NCBI GenBank assembly: GCA_044355655.1 | Contig: JBIKXS010000014.1 | Span: forward strand, 1 to 64,000 | Reading direction: 5' to 3' | Length of the DNA stretch: 64,000 nucleotides | Origin: UBA3064 sp023258775 | GTDB lineage: Bacteria; Pseudomonadota; Gammaproteobacteria; Burkholderiales; Burkholderiaceae_E | In this document: piece after piece, positions 8,753 through 17,744 of the stretch | How the letters are laid out: the number at the start of each line of letters is the position of its first letter | Numbering within the stretch: the first letter of the stretch is position 1 | Notes under the pieces: model-generated | Told to the model about the DNA's origin: nothing | Database searches by the model: none | Seen by the model: only the letters and a program-made list of their open reading frames with translations | Made by a program: the position numbers and the translations under genes

Positions 8753-9478
8753 ATGAACCCTCAGCAAATGCATGATCCGATTCTGAATGCGCAAGGTATT
8801 CATGCCTGGTACGGGTCAAGCCATATTCTTCATGGAATCGATCTGCAAATTGCGCGTGGTGAAACCATCGGCTTATTGGGCCGTAACGGTATGGGAAAAA
8901 GCACGCTGATTCGCAGCATCCTCGGCCATGTCAGCCAACGCGATGGGCGGGTGTATTTGTTTGGGCAAGAGGTCTCAAAGTGCAGGCCGCACGAAATTGC
9001 CAGACTTGGCGTCGCTTACGTACCTGAAGGTCGCGGCGTATTTCCCAACTTAAGCGTTCGCGAAAATCTGATCATGGCTGCGCGCCCTGTGCAGGGCCGG
9101 TCACGAGGATGGGAGCTCGAGCGGGTCTTACAAACATTTCCGCGACTTGCCGAACGCATCAACAACCTCGGCGCCCAGCTCTCAGGAGGCGAGCAGCAAA
9201 TGCTATCGATCGGTCGTGCATTGATGACACAGCCCGATTTGATTGTGCTCGATGAAGCGACTGAGGGGCTTGCACCGTTGATCGTGGCTGAGATTTGGAA
9301 AGTCATCAGCACTATCCGCGAAGACGGTATCGCCACACTTATTGTTGACCGTGATTACCGTAAAGTACTTGCCCAATCGGACCGAGCCATCGTGCTTCAA
9401 AAAGGCCAAGTTGTCCTAAGCGGAACATCGGCTGCACTTCGCGATAATCCCGAGCTTGCGTCCTACCTAGGCCTTTGA
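8753..9478 (+). CDS. LivF-type ABC transporter ATP-binding protein
   Basis: A 241-residue ATPase, the second nucleotide-binding subunit of the importer. Walker A is GRNGMGKSTLIRS, the signature is QLSGGEQQMLSIGRAL and Walker B is LIVLDEATEGLAP. The usual H-loop histidine is replaced: the segment reads LIVDRDYRKV where LivF proteins typically have an E-Q-N type sequence, so this subunit already belongs to a class without a canonical His. It starts one base after the LivG stop. Confidence 0.87.
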   Translation: MNPQQMHDPILNAQGIHAWYGSSHILHGIDLQIARGETIGLLGRNGMGKSTLIRSILGHVSQRDGRVYLFGQEVSKCRPHEIARLGVAYVPEGRGVFPNLSVRENLIMAARPVQGRSRGWELERVLQTFPRLAERINNLGAQLSGGEQQMLSIGRALMTQPDLIVLDEATEGLAPLIVAEIWKVISTIREDGIATLIVDRDYRKVLAQSDRAIVLQKGQVVLSGTSAALRDNPELASYLGL

Positions 9479-9525
9479 CAGACTGAGGCTTAGCGCCTTA
9501 GGAACCAAGCATAGGATGAGAGCCC

Positions 9526-10581
9526 ATGAGTATGATCAGCCACCAACTCGAACAATTTGGACAGCCACTTGCCAAGAAGCTGCGTGAGTTACCTCAGCTT
9601 GAAGGCAGTCAGGTCTTGATCCGCATTGGCAGCTGCGGCGTTTGCCATAGCGATGTGCACTTACAAGATGGCTATTTTGATCTCGGTGGTGGCGCTCGGC
9701 TCGATATGGGCAAGGCGATGCAGATTCCTCGAACCCTTGGCCATGAGATCGCTGGAACCGTTGCAGCGCTTGGTCCCGACGTCAAGCAAATATCACTAGG
9801 CGAGCGCTTTGTTGTCTTTCCCTGGATCGGGTGCGCACAGTGCTCGATTTGCGAGGCCGGCGAAGAACAACTTTGTAATAAACCACAAGCACTCGGCGTT
9901 CATCGAGATGGCGGCTTTGCGAGCCATCTTATGGTTCCACATCCCAGATATTTGATCGATTACGGGCCGCTTGCCGAAGAGCAGGCTTGTACATATGCTT
10001 GTTCGGGACTTACGGCTTATGGTGCCTTGAAAAAGGTCTCACAGGTCAACAGGGATCAAGCCTTGATGATTATCGGCGCAGGCGGCGTTGGACTCTCAGG
10101 TATACGGCTTGCAAGACATATGTTTGGACTTGCGCCTTTTGTGGTTGAGCAAGACCGAGCCAAGTGGGATCTGGCAAAACAGGCCGGCGCTGGCGATTTG
10201 ATCGATCCCAATGAAGAGGGCATTTTGAAATCGCTCATGAAATCAACTGGAGGCGGTGTGGCGACCGCCATTGATTTTGTAGGCTCTGCTGAGAGCTTTA
10301 GCTTTGGGGTTTCGGCTTTGCGCAAATCGGGGAAGATGATTTGTGTGGGTCTATTTGGTGGTGCTAGCAAGATAGTGCCAGCTATGATAACGATGAAGTC
10401 TTTATCGATAGAGGGCTCTTACGTCGGCAGTCTCCAAGATATGCACGACTTGATGGCGATCGCCCGCAGTGGCGTCTTACCTGAAATGCCCCTCATGATC
10501 GAAAGTCTTGAGAAAAGCTCGATGGTTCTCGAAAATTTGCGACAGGGGAACATTCGGGGCCGCTGTATTTTAAAATGCTAA
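9526..10581 (+). CDS. Zinc-dependent medium-chain alcohol dehydrogenase
   Basis: A 351-residue MDR-family dehydrogenase. Catalytic zinc ligands appear in SCGVCHSD and LGHE, structural zinc cysteines in CAQCSICEAGEEQLC, and the NAD(P) fold in IIGAGGVG. It is the last gene of the benzoate uptake operon, 47 bp after the LivF-like gene. Its role is not settled by sequence: it may oxidise benzyl alcohol-type substrates feeding benzoate, or act on a ring-derived CoA-bound alcohol as related dehydrogenases do in anaerobic benzoyl-CoA pathways. The aerobic setting here favours the first. The family call is secure, the substrate is not. Confidence 0.8.
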   Translation: MSMISHQLEQFGQPLAKKLRELPQLEGSQVLIRIGSCGVCHSDVHLQDGYFDLGGGARLDMGKAMQIPRTLGHEIAGTVAALGPDVKQISLGERFVVFPWIGCAQCSICEAGEEQLCNKPQALGVHRDGGFASHLMVPHPRYLIDYGPLAEEQACTYACSGLTAYGALKKVSQVNRDQALMIIGAGGVGLSGIRLARHMFGLAPFVVEQDRAKWDLAKQAGAGDLIDPNEEGILKSLMKSTGGGVATAIDFVGSAESFSFGVSALRKSGKMICVGLFGGASKIVPAMITMKSLSIEGSYVGSLQDMHDLMAIARSGVLPEMPLMIESLEKSSMVLENLRQGNIRGRCILKC

Positions 10582-10608
10582 CCCCGACATAGCCCTATTG
10601 CGCTCGCT

Positions 10609-11586
10609 CTAATCCGATCTTATATTTAGATCTTTAACAATTCGCGCATATTTTTCCAATTCGGCCGACAAGAACTGTTTAAACTCTTCAGGAGTAGCCG
10701 CTCCTCCTGATTGAAGTCCTTGTGCATCCAAGGTTGCCCGTATTTTTGGATCATTCATCGCCGTCTTCACTGCGCGATCAAGTTTTGCCACCATTTCTGC
10801 AGGCATACCCTTAGGGCCCATCACAGAGTACCAATTGGTCACATCGAATCCAGTAATTCCGACCTCTTCAAAAGTGGGTACTTCTGCGAGTTGCGGGATT
10901 CGCTTTGGCGTTGAGATTGCCAAAGCGCGGATCTTCTTGCTCCGGATATGCTCAAGCACTGGTGGCATCGTATCAAAATTCATATTTACCTGACCTGCAA
11001 GCAAGTCTACAATTGCCTGCCCGCTTCCCTTATAGGGCACATGATTCATTTGTAATCCGGCTATCCGTGAAAACAATGCGCCAGCAAGATGTTGCGAACT
11101 TCCGATGCCAGAAGATGCATAAGTCATCTCACCAGGCTTTGACTTGATCAGCTTAATCAACGCGGTTACTGAATTGGCCTGAACCGAAGGATGGACCACG
11201 AGCACGTTGGGTACGTATCCAATATAAGTTATCGGGGTGAAATCGCTGGCTGCTTGATAAGGCACCTTAATGACAAAAGGTGCCACGGCATTGGAATTCG
11301 AGTGCCCCATCAATAGTGTGTAGCCATCAGGAGCAGACTTAGCAACCAAATCGGCGGCAATCGTCCCCGAGGCACCTGGCTTATTTTCCAGAACAATTTG
11401 CTGACCGAGTACTTCTGCCATTTTGGGCGCCAAAGCCCTTGCGACAATATCGGTGCCACCACCCGGAGAAAAACCAATCAGCAAACGAATGGGCTTGGTC
11501 GGCCACGATTGTGCCGCCACTTCCCAAGCCGAAGCACCAATCCCAACCGTACCGATACTTTGCACAAACTGCCGACGTGAAATCAT
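10609..11586 (-). CDS. Bug family (TctC-like) solute-binding protein
   Basis: A 325-residue periplasmic binding protein of the Bug family, which binds carboxylates and usually serves TctAB-type transporters. A twin-arginine-like signal (SRRQFVQSIGTVGIG) precedes the mature start at about WPTKPIRLLIGFSPGGGTD. The start at 11586 is set by GGAGGG upstream; the frame is open to 11640. It lies 46 bp after dctM on the same strand and is therefore probably the third gene of a dctQ-dctM-bug operon with no DctP. No TctA or TctB gene is present. Confidence 0.88.
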   Translation of the reverse strand: MISRRQFVQSIGTVGIGASAWEVAAQSWPTKPIRLLIGFSPGGGTDIVARALAPKMAEVLGQQIVLENKPGASGTIAADLVAKSAPDGYTLLMGHSNSNAVAPFVIKVPYQAASDFTPITYIGYVPNVLVVHPSVQANSVTALIKLIKSKPGEMTYASSGIGSSQHLAGALFSRIAGLQMNHVPYKGSGQAIVDLLAGQVNMNFDTMPPVLEHIRSKKIRALAISTPKRIPQLAEVPTFEEVGITGFDVTNWYSVMGPKGMPAEMVAKLDRAVKTAMNDPKIRATLDAQGLQSGGAATPEEFKQFLSAELEKYARIVKDLNIRSD

Positions 11587-11632
11587 GAATGCCCTCCACT
11601 GGATGAAGCGGTTAGGATACAGCAGAGGCGAC

Positions 11633-13015
11633 TCAATCAAGCATACCGGTCACGCGTGGGAGCCAGAGCACGATTTCTGGAAAGGCAATGCACAGCAAAA
11701 GCCCGAGAATTTGCAGTGCAACAAAGGGATACATGCCCTTATACACATCCGACATGCTCACCCCGGGAGGGACTGTCCCTTTCATGTAAAAGAGCGTTGC
11801 GCCAAACGGGGGCGTCATGAATGAAGTCTGCAGGTTCACCGCCACGAGCGTGCCAAACCATGGCATCAAATAAGCCTTATCTCCCAGGTGATCAGAAAAG
11901 TCGAGTTTCAGCAGCACCGGCGCAAAAACAGGCAAGACGATCAAACAAATCTCGATCCATTCAAAAGGAAAACCAAGTAGAAAAACCAGAATCATCAGGA
12001 AGATCAGGATCTCCCACTTGGTATCAATGCCGAAGTTGGCAAGGGTTTGGATCATTAAATCGTCGCCGCCGAGCGTACGAAACACATAAGAAAAGCCCGT
12101 GGCACCAAGGAAAATCAAAAAAACCATCGCGTTCGCACGACATGCCGACCGAATGGCGTCGTTAGCCATCGTCCAGTTCAACTTGCCGTTGATTGCGGCC
12201 AGCAAAAAAGCACCAAGCACACCAACACCTGCACTTTCCGTCGCTGTCGCCCAACCGGCAAAAATTGATCCGAGCACCACAACCATTAAAAAGGTCATCG
12301 GCAGCAAGCCCTTGAGCATGGTTGCCCAAAACTCAGCAGATGATTGCGGTCCAAAGTGCGCCGGCAATTTAGGGGCGTGAGAGGGATTGATGATCGCGAC
12401 ACAGACGATGTAAATAAGATATAATCCTGATAACAATAAGCCAGGCATGGTGGCCGCAGCAAACAAAGTACCCGCCGAGGTGTTTAGCATTTCAGCCATC
12501 ACAACGAGCATGATCGCTGGTGGAATCAGTATGCCCAGCGTGCCTGCTGACGCAACAGTCCCGATTGCAAGGTGCTTGTGGTAGCCAGCCTCAAGCATTT
12601 GTGGCAACGCAATCAGCGATAAGAGCACGACTGCAGCGCCGACCACGCCGATCGGAGCCGCAAGAATCGTACCCATGACCATCACCGCCACCGCTAAGCC
12701 GCCAGGCATGCGCTTGAGCAAAATCTCGGTCGCTGAGAGCATATCCTTGGCTGAACCAGAACGCTCTAGAATCGACCCCATAAAGATAAACATCGGAATC
12801 GATACAAGAATAGGGTCAGTGGCCACCCCGCCCCACATGCGTAGCAAAATGTTGGACATCCCGGCAAGCGGGAATACATCGCCCAACCACCCAAGCACCG
12901 CGAATAACATGGCCATACCACCCATCACGAAAGCCACGGGGTACCCACAAAAGATCACCACAAACATCGATACAAACATGATAAGTGCGAGGTGATCAAT
13001 GAGCCAATCGATCAT
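11633..13015 (-). CDS. TRAP transporter large permease (DctM type)
   Basis: A 460-residue multi-spanning protein (about 12 helices) of the DctM family, the sodium-coupled translocation subunit of TRAP transporters. Typical segments are FIFMGSILERSGSAKDML near residue 80, the GILIPPAIMLVV hairpin near residue 155 and FMTPPFGATLFYMKG near the C-terminus. It starts 3 bp after dctQ. The usual partner, a DctP binding protein, is missing on both sides; the next gene is a Bug protein. Confidence 0.9.
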   Translation of the reverse strand: MIDWLIDHLALIMFVSMFVVIFCGYPVAFVMGGMAMLFAVLGWLGDVFPLAGMSNILLRMWGGVATDPILVSIPMFIFMGSILERSGSAKDMLSATEILLKRMPGGLAVAVMVMGTILAAPIGVVGAAVVLLSLIALPQMLEAGYHKHLAIGTVASAGTLGILIPPAIMLVVMAEMLNTSAGTLFAAATMPGLLLSGLYLIYIVCVAIINPSHAPKLPAHFGPQSSAEFWATMLKGLLPMTFLMVVVLGSIFAGWATATESAGVGVLGAFLLAAINGKLNWTMANDAIRSACRANAMVFLIFLGATGFSYVFRTLGGDDLMIQTLANFGIDTKWEILIFLMILVFLLGFPFEWIEICLIVLPVFAPVLLKLDFSDHLGDKAYLMPWFGTLVAVNLQTSFMTPPFGATLFYMKGTVPPGVSMSDVYKGMYPFVALQILGLLLCIAFPEIVLWLPRVTGMLD

Positions 13016-13018
13016 GAC

Positions 13019-13579
13019 CTACACCTCCAACTCGTTGTGGCCGATATCGAGATCGATCGCTGACTGATCAACAGACCCGAACAGAAAAGCCATTAAGCGC
13101 ATGGCCACGCTGAGAATCGCCAGGATGATCATCCACAACCCAGCAACAAAAATGCCCTTAATCAGCCATCTCGCATCAAGCCCAAGCGAGTTCTCGCTCC
13201 GCTCGGCTTGAACAAATGATGTCCAAAAGAAGTCGATGCTGTAGTGCCCCAAAACCAGCATGTAGGGCAAAGCAAACAACAAACACCCGGTTAGTTCAAT
13301 CCATGCCTTTTTCCGGTAACTGAAGTGCTCGGTATAACTATCGACACGCGGATGTGCGTTGATCAAATAGTTATAACCCATCCATGCAGAAAACACTGCC
13401 GTGTGCAAATGCCACTCTAACTCCTGAAATTTGGTGAGTGGGATTGGTATACCAAGTTTGCGACCAAAGATGTCGATACAAGTCACTGCCATCAACACCA
13501 CAAGCAGCCATCCCGAAGCGAAGGCAGTCTTTTCTAGGACAACTTTTATCACGCGGCTCCAAATGAGCACATTGGCCAT
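13019..13579 (-). CDS. TRAP transporter small permease (DctQ type)
   Basis: A 186-residue protein with four hydrophobic segments and the DctQ pattern FQELEWHLHTAVFSAWMGYN, which corresponds to the conserved W-x-E/W-H helix. It begins the dctQ-dctM-bug transcript. In its upstream 700 bp I found only a lyase remnant, so no binding protein gene has simply been placed first in the operon as in many TRAP systems. Confidence 0.88.
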   Translation of the reverse strand: MANVLIWSRVIKVVLEKTAFASGWLLVVLMAVTCIDIFGRKLGIPIPLTKFQELEWHLHTAVFSAWMGYNYLINAHPRVDSYTEHFSYRKKAWIELTGCLLFALPYMLVLGHYSIDFFWTSFVQAERSENSLGLDARWLIKGIFVAGLWMIILAILSVAMRLMAFLFGSVDQSAIDLDIGHNELEV

Positions 13580-13993
13580 CTTATCTCCAGTCGATGGTGG
13601 TTCTGAATGCGAAAGCTTGATGCTTGCTGACCCGGTACCAGCAGGCGAATAAGCGTCATCGAGGAAATCTACTACGTATATTTACTTACGTGTCGTTACT
13701 TGAAGTGCCTGGGCTAGCATCGCAAAGCATTTTGAAATTGGCCATTTCAAGAAACCCTCGTCGGTAACACGATTGGAGCCATTGATGTCAACTGACCATA
13801 ACCGTGAAGCGAAGCAAGCTTTCCCAGTGCCAAAGCAATCCACACGTCGCTTTAAAGGCACCTGGTCAAGCAACATATTGGCCCTCGCCGTGGTGGCGCT
13901 GCACTGCACTGTCGCGAAGTCCGCTGACATCAGAGACATCGCTTGCCGCACCACCGAGGAGTGCCGGGTCAACAAGGAACGGGCGCTTTAAGA
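13580..13993. other. Intergenic region without a convincing gene
   Basis: About 410 bp upstream of dctQ. Short open frames on both strands (for example 13773-13991 plus and 13682-13975 minus) have no recognisable domain, no good ribosome site and overlap each other, so I do not call them. The stretch presumably contains the dctQ promoter and the vestige of whatever preceded the lyase remnant. Confidence 0.4.
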
Positions 13994-14229
13994 ATTAATC
14001 AGGAATGGACAACATCGGTGGAATTAGCTGAGCATCTGCAGATGAAGCACGGTGTTCCCTTTCGGGTCGTCAAGGGCTTGGCGGACCCCAGCCCCAGGAA
14101 GTCAAGCGCATGCTCACACTTGCCAGAGAAGCACTTGAGGCCGACCGAGTTTGGCTTGTCAAACGTCGTGATCAAATTGCCAGCGCTGAGGCGAAACTTA
14201 ATCAGGCTTTTACAAAACTACTGCCATAA
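13994..14229 (+). pseudogene. Argininosuccinate lyase/fumarate lyase family remnant
   Basis: Two pieces in different frames resemble the C-terminal part of ArgH-like lyases. Frame one reads INQEWTTSVELAEHL then KHGVPFR; the second piece (from about 14070) reads RQGLGGPQPQEVKRMLTLAR and continues to a TAA at 14227-14229. In intact homologues these two motifs are separated by a substantial segment, which is missing here, so an internal deletion plus frameshift is the simplest reading. No intact N-terminal half is detected. ArgH-like paralogues are common next to Bug genes in Burkholderiales. Confidence 0.55.
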
Positions 14230-14285
14230 AAGCCTTATCCTCTGTAACGTGTTTAAGATCATGCATTGCAAGAAGGGGCACAGCC

Positions 14286-15386
14286 ATGGCAATCACAAGC
14301 GAAAATCCAATGGGATTGATGGGTTTTGAATTCGTTGAATTTGCATCGCCAAACTCAGGTGTCCTAGAAGCCTTGTTCGAACGCATGGGATTTAGTTTAC
14401 TTGCCAAGCATCGCAGCAAAAACGTCTTGCTCTACCGACAGGGCGAGATCAACTTTATCGTTAATCGTGAACCAAAGAGCCTTGCCGGTTTTTTCGCAGC
14501 CGAGCATGGTGCTAGTGCTTGTGCACTTGCTTTCAGGGTCAAGGACTCCCACCAAGCATACGCAAGAGCACTCGAGCTCGGTGCTCAACCGGTCGAAATC
14601 CCAACTGGTCCCATGGAGCTTAGGCTTCCAGCGATTAAAGGAATCGGCGGCGCACCGCTATATCTCATTGATCGATTTGAAGATGGTAAAAGTATTTACG
14701 ATATTGACTTCGAATTCTTGGCGCCCTACCAAAGCCTCGAGTCGCGACGCCCGAAGGGACATGGACTCATTAAGATCGATCATCTCACCCACAACGTTTA
14801 CCGCGGAAGAATGAACCATTGGAGCAGTTTTTACGAACGCCTCTTTAATTTCCGCGAAATCAGGCATTTCGATATCAAAGGCGAATACACAAGTCTAAGC
14901 AGCAAGGCCATGACCGCCCCAGACGGGTTGATCCGAATCCCGCTTAATGAAGAAGCAGGTCAGGGAGGAAAAGGTCAGATTGAAGAGTTTTTATTGCAGT
15001 TTAATGGCGAAGGCATTCAGCACATCGCTTTGCTTACCGATGATCTGCCAGCTTCGGTTGACGCGCTACGTACAGCGGGTATCCCGCTGATGGCAGCCCC
15101 AAACGATATGTATTATGAAATGATCGAGGAACGCTTGCCCGGCCATACCGAACCCGTGGAAGACTTGAAGCTTCGAGGAATTCTGATCGATGGTAGTACC
15201 TCTGGCGAGCACCAGAGGATTTTGCTGCAAATCTTTAGCCAGCCCTTACTTGGCCCGGTGTTTTTCGAATTCATCCAAAGAAAGGATGATGAAGGATTTG
15301 GTGAAGGGAACTTTAAAGCGCTGTTTGAAAGTTTAGAGCGCGATCAGATTCGACGCGGTTCACTTAAGGTCGAGGCAACGTCATAG
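14286..15386 (+). CDS. hpd: 4-hydroxyphenylpyruvate dioxygenase
   Basis: A 366-residue HPPD, converting 4-hydroxyphenylpyruvate to homogentisate with Fe(II) and oxygen in tyrosine/phenylalanine breakdown. It has two vicinal-oxygen-chelate halves; iron ligands are expected at the His of KIDHLTHNV (about residue 165), the His of GIQHIALL (about 245) and the Glu of GPVFFEFIQRK (about 328), all present. The C-terminal gating helix region (EGNFKALFESLERDQ) is intact. AGAAGGGG lies upstream of the ATG. It stands alone; no homogentisate dioxygenase is in the window. Confidence 0.95.
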   Translation: MAITSENPMGLMGFEFVEFASPNSGVLEALFERMGFSLLAKHRSKNVLLYRQGEINFIVNREPKSLAGFFAAEHGASACALAFRVKDSHQAYARALELGAQPVEIPTGPMELRLPAIKGIGGAPLYLIDRFEDGKSIYDIDFEFLAPYQSLESRRPKGHGLIKIDHLTHNVYRGRMNHWSSFYERLFNFREIRHFDIKGEYTSLSSKAMTAPDGLIRIPLNEEAGQGGKGQIEEFLLQFNGEGIQHIALLTDDLPASVDALRTAGIPLMAAPNDMYYEMIEERLPGHTEPVEDLKLRGILIDGSTSGEHQRILLQIFSQPLLGPVFFEFIQRKDDEGFGEGNFKALFESLERDQIRRGSLKVEATS

Positions 15387-15567
15387 ATTGCGGATCTGCG
15401 CCAAAAAATGCTACAAACCGGTGCCGTCTTGCTTGCGCAATTCATAGGGTATAGCTCTTGAATCAAAGCTCCCAAACAGCATGCAATCTGCCGTCATTGC
15501 GAAATAGTTCATGCCGCAAATCGTAGGAATCCCCTCATCTTTTGTTAGATATATATATAATCACGTT
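15387..15567. other. Short convergent intergenic region
   Basis: Between the ends of hpd and the kinase gene. It contains an AT-rich alternating tract near 15547-15560 but no clear terminator hairpin and no gene. Confidence 0.3.
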
Positions 15568-17025
15568 CTATAAATCTATCCGTTTATCATCAAGTTTCAC
15601 GATAACCACTGTGCAAGGCGCATGCATCGCAACCTTCACGGCAACCGAGTGAGCCCAGGTTTGTAAGCGACCTTCTGCTTTGCCGCTGCCAAGCACAATG
15701 GTGTTCACATGGTTTGCTTCGGCGTATTTAACGAGCGTGGTGGCAACTTGCTGACCCTCCAAAACATGGCAAGAAGTCATTGGCAGATCGACGTTGAGTT
15801 GCTGTGCGAGTTGGCGCAGCATGATCAGATGCCGCCGCTGTTGTTCAGTGCGGCTGCGCTGATCATCGTGATCGCTGATCTCGCGCGGTAACAACACGGT
15901 CACCAAGGCAAGCCTCGCACCGGGCAAAGATCCCATGGCCCGCTTCGCTGATTCACCAAGCAATTGCCGAACCCGCTCAGAGGGGTCGGCGTGATTCAAT
16001 GCGAGCATCACGATTGGCGGAACGCTATGCGCTTGCGTCGGACTTTGGCTTGCCCGATAGCCCAAGCGCTTAAAGCCGAACCATGCTCGAAATCGTTGCC
16101 ACACAGGCTTTTGCTTGGTCTGCAGGCCATCACCGCCAACGCGAACCTGTTGCGGATGCTTAAGGTCGAAAACAAGATGTGCGGCTGACTGATAACGATC
16201 TGAAGCTTGCACCTTCAAGCATCGCCCGATGACTTCTTGAATCCAGGCTGGCAGATCAGGACGAAGCTGTCTCAGCGGCACCGGATCATCCCACAGTCGC
16301 CGAGAAAGACCAACGGCACCCTTGGGCACACCAAAAGGAAAGAGCCCCGTCAACATGACATAAAGCAAAACACCAAGTGCGTAAATATCACTTCGCGGAT
16401 CGCCCCTGAGACCAACAATCTGTTCGGGCGCGAGGCTTGGCGGTGACCCAACGGGTTGCCTCATTTCCTCGGCATGAAGATCGGGAATGCTGCGATGATG
16501 GGCAAGTCCGAAGTCAACCAACACCACCTGTCCATCAGCCTTGATTAAGACGTTTGCGGGCTTTAAATCGTGATGACAACAGGCCTGCCGGTGCAAGCTA
16601 AAGAGCGCATAAGCAATTGAAATACCAAGCTGAACGACCACCTCAAGACTTGGCTTGGTACCACCGGCATGGGCGCGCACAAGCCAGTCAGCCATTGTTT
16701 CTGCCTCTACCCGCTCCATCAAAATGTAGGGAACTCGGTCAAGCTCGCCGATTGCAATTAGCTTCGGTATGTAGCGCCCTTTTAAGCGCGGCAGAATCAG
16801 CCGCTCTACTTCAAAACTTAAAACCGTTTCCGACTGATCGCGCGGTGACATTCGAGGAACTTTCATCAGGAGTTCCGTGCTTGCTGAATCACTCTCACTT
16901 GCTTGAACGAGATACAAGCGCGCCATACCTCCCCGATGCGCTTCGCTCAAAATCTTATACTGATCAACCTGATCACCTGGCTTTAGGCGCTTCACCGACC
17001 AAGCTCCAGTCGGGTCGCCAACCAT
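15568..17025 (-). CDS. Serine/threonine protein kinase fused to a universal stress protein domain
   Basis: 485 residues. The N-terminal two thirds is a Hanks-type kinase: ATP lysine in LLMKVPRM (K55), catalytic loop HHDLKPAN (151-158), DFG at 171-173, APE-like APEQ and SDIYALGVLLY. The nucleotide loop is degenerate (HRGGMARLY for GxGxxG). Residues from about 335 form a UspA-like domain ending IVLGSGKAEGRLQTWAHSV then APCTVVIVKL, resembling the ATP-binding loop of USPs. No membrane segment. The ATG at 17025 overlaps the phosphoesterase gene by 34 bp; a GTG at 16995 has a better ribosome site (GGAG) and would give a 4-bp GTGA overlap. Targets are unknown. Confidence 0.85.
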   Translation of the reverse strand: MVGDPTGAWSVKRLKPGDQVDQYKILSEAHRGGMARLYLVQASESDSASTELLMKVPRMSPRDQSETVLSFEVERLILPRLKGRYIPKLIAIGELDRVPYILMERVEAETMADWLVRAHAGGTKPSLEVVVQLGISIAYALFSLHRQACCHHDLKPANVLIKADGQVVLVDFGLAHHRSIPDLHAEEMRQPVGSPPSLAPEQIVGLRGDPRSDIYALGVLLYVMLTGLFPFGVPKGAVGLSRRLWDDPVPLRQLRPDLPAWIQEVIGRCLKVQASDRYQSAAHLVFDLKHPQQVRVGGDGLQTKQKPVWQRFRAWFGFKRLGYRASQSPTQAHSVPPIVMLALNHADPSERVRQLLGESAKRAMGSLPGARLALVTVLLPREISDHDDQRSRTEQQRRHLIMLRQLAQQLNVDLPMTSCHVLEGQQVATTLVKYAEANHVNTIVLGSGKAEGRLQTWAHSVAVKVAMHAPCTVVIVKLDDKRIDL

Positions 17026-17744
17026 TCAGGTAAACCGGCATCTCTAATTGCTTTTGCTGCCGCGAAATAATCATAAGTTACGCGGTGAAAGCAAACTGTT
17101 TCCGCCTTGGTGTCAAAAAGAAGGTAACAAGCACGCGGATCGCCATCGCGAGGCTGGCCTGCAGATCCAACCACAGCAAGGTGCCGGCGCCCAGCGATCG
17201 CGGGAATGATTTCTCCTGCGAGCGGATGGTGGCGGATTAGCTTATCGCGACTGATCTCCACATAAAGTGCCTGCTCGTGAACATGGCCGCAAAATACCCA
17301 GCGAATGTTTCGGTCGTGATTCACGCCTCGCAGGCTGAAAGCAGCCATACTGGCATCAGTCACATAGTGCCAACTTGCTGGCTCAAGTGCTGTCGCGTGC
17401 ACAAGCCATGCCGAGCCGAGCTTGGCTTCAAGCTTGAGACGACTCAACCATTGCCGCTGTGTCGCTGATAGGGCCTCATGGGTCCACTGAGCCGTGATAC
17501 CGCCCATGGTATTTCCAGCGCCCGAAGGCCTTAAGGCCATGGATTCATGGTTGCCTCGAAGCACAATCGCACCCTGTTGCTCAAGCGCCATGCACCGATC
17601 AACGATAGCGCCCGGGTAGGCCCCATAGCCTACTAAATCACCGAGTACGGCAAATGAGCTCGCACCCTGATCTCGCGCATGTGCGAGGCAGGTGTCAAAC
17701 GCGTGAAGGTTGGCGTGTAGATCGGAAAATAGCGCAAGCTTCAC
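16992..17744 (-). CDS. Calcineurin-like metallophosphoesterase
   Basis: A 250-residue cytosolic phosphoesterase with all metal-binding motifs: SDLHANL (residues 7-13), GDLVGYG, RGNHES and GHVHE. It resembles YfcE/MJ0936-type phosphodiesterases and the small bacterial PPP-like phosphatases. The GTG start overlaps the stop of the upstream dioxygenase gene by 4 bp, and its own end overlaps the kinase gene, so all three are translationally coupled. It might dephosphorylate the kinase's targets or act on a small nucleotide; sequence does not decide. Confidence 0.85.
   Translation of the reverse strand: MKLALFSDLHANLHAFDTCLAHARDQGASSFAVLGDLVGYGAYPGAIVDRCMALEQQGAIVLRGNHESMALRPSGAGNTMGGITAQWTHEALSATQRQWLSRLKLEAKLGSAWLVHATALEPASWHYVTDASMAAFSLRGVNHDRNIRWVFCGHVHEQALYVEISRDKLIRHHPLAGEIIPAIAGRRHLAVVGSAGQPRDGDPRACYLLFDTKAETVCFHRVTYDYFAAAKAIRDAGLPEWLATRLELGR

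Noticed and set aside
13773..13991. 72-codon plus-strand frame with a signal-like stretch
   Set aside because: No family resemblance, no ribosome site, and it overlaps other frames in decayed DNA.
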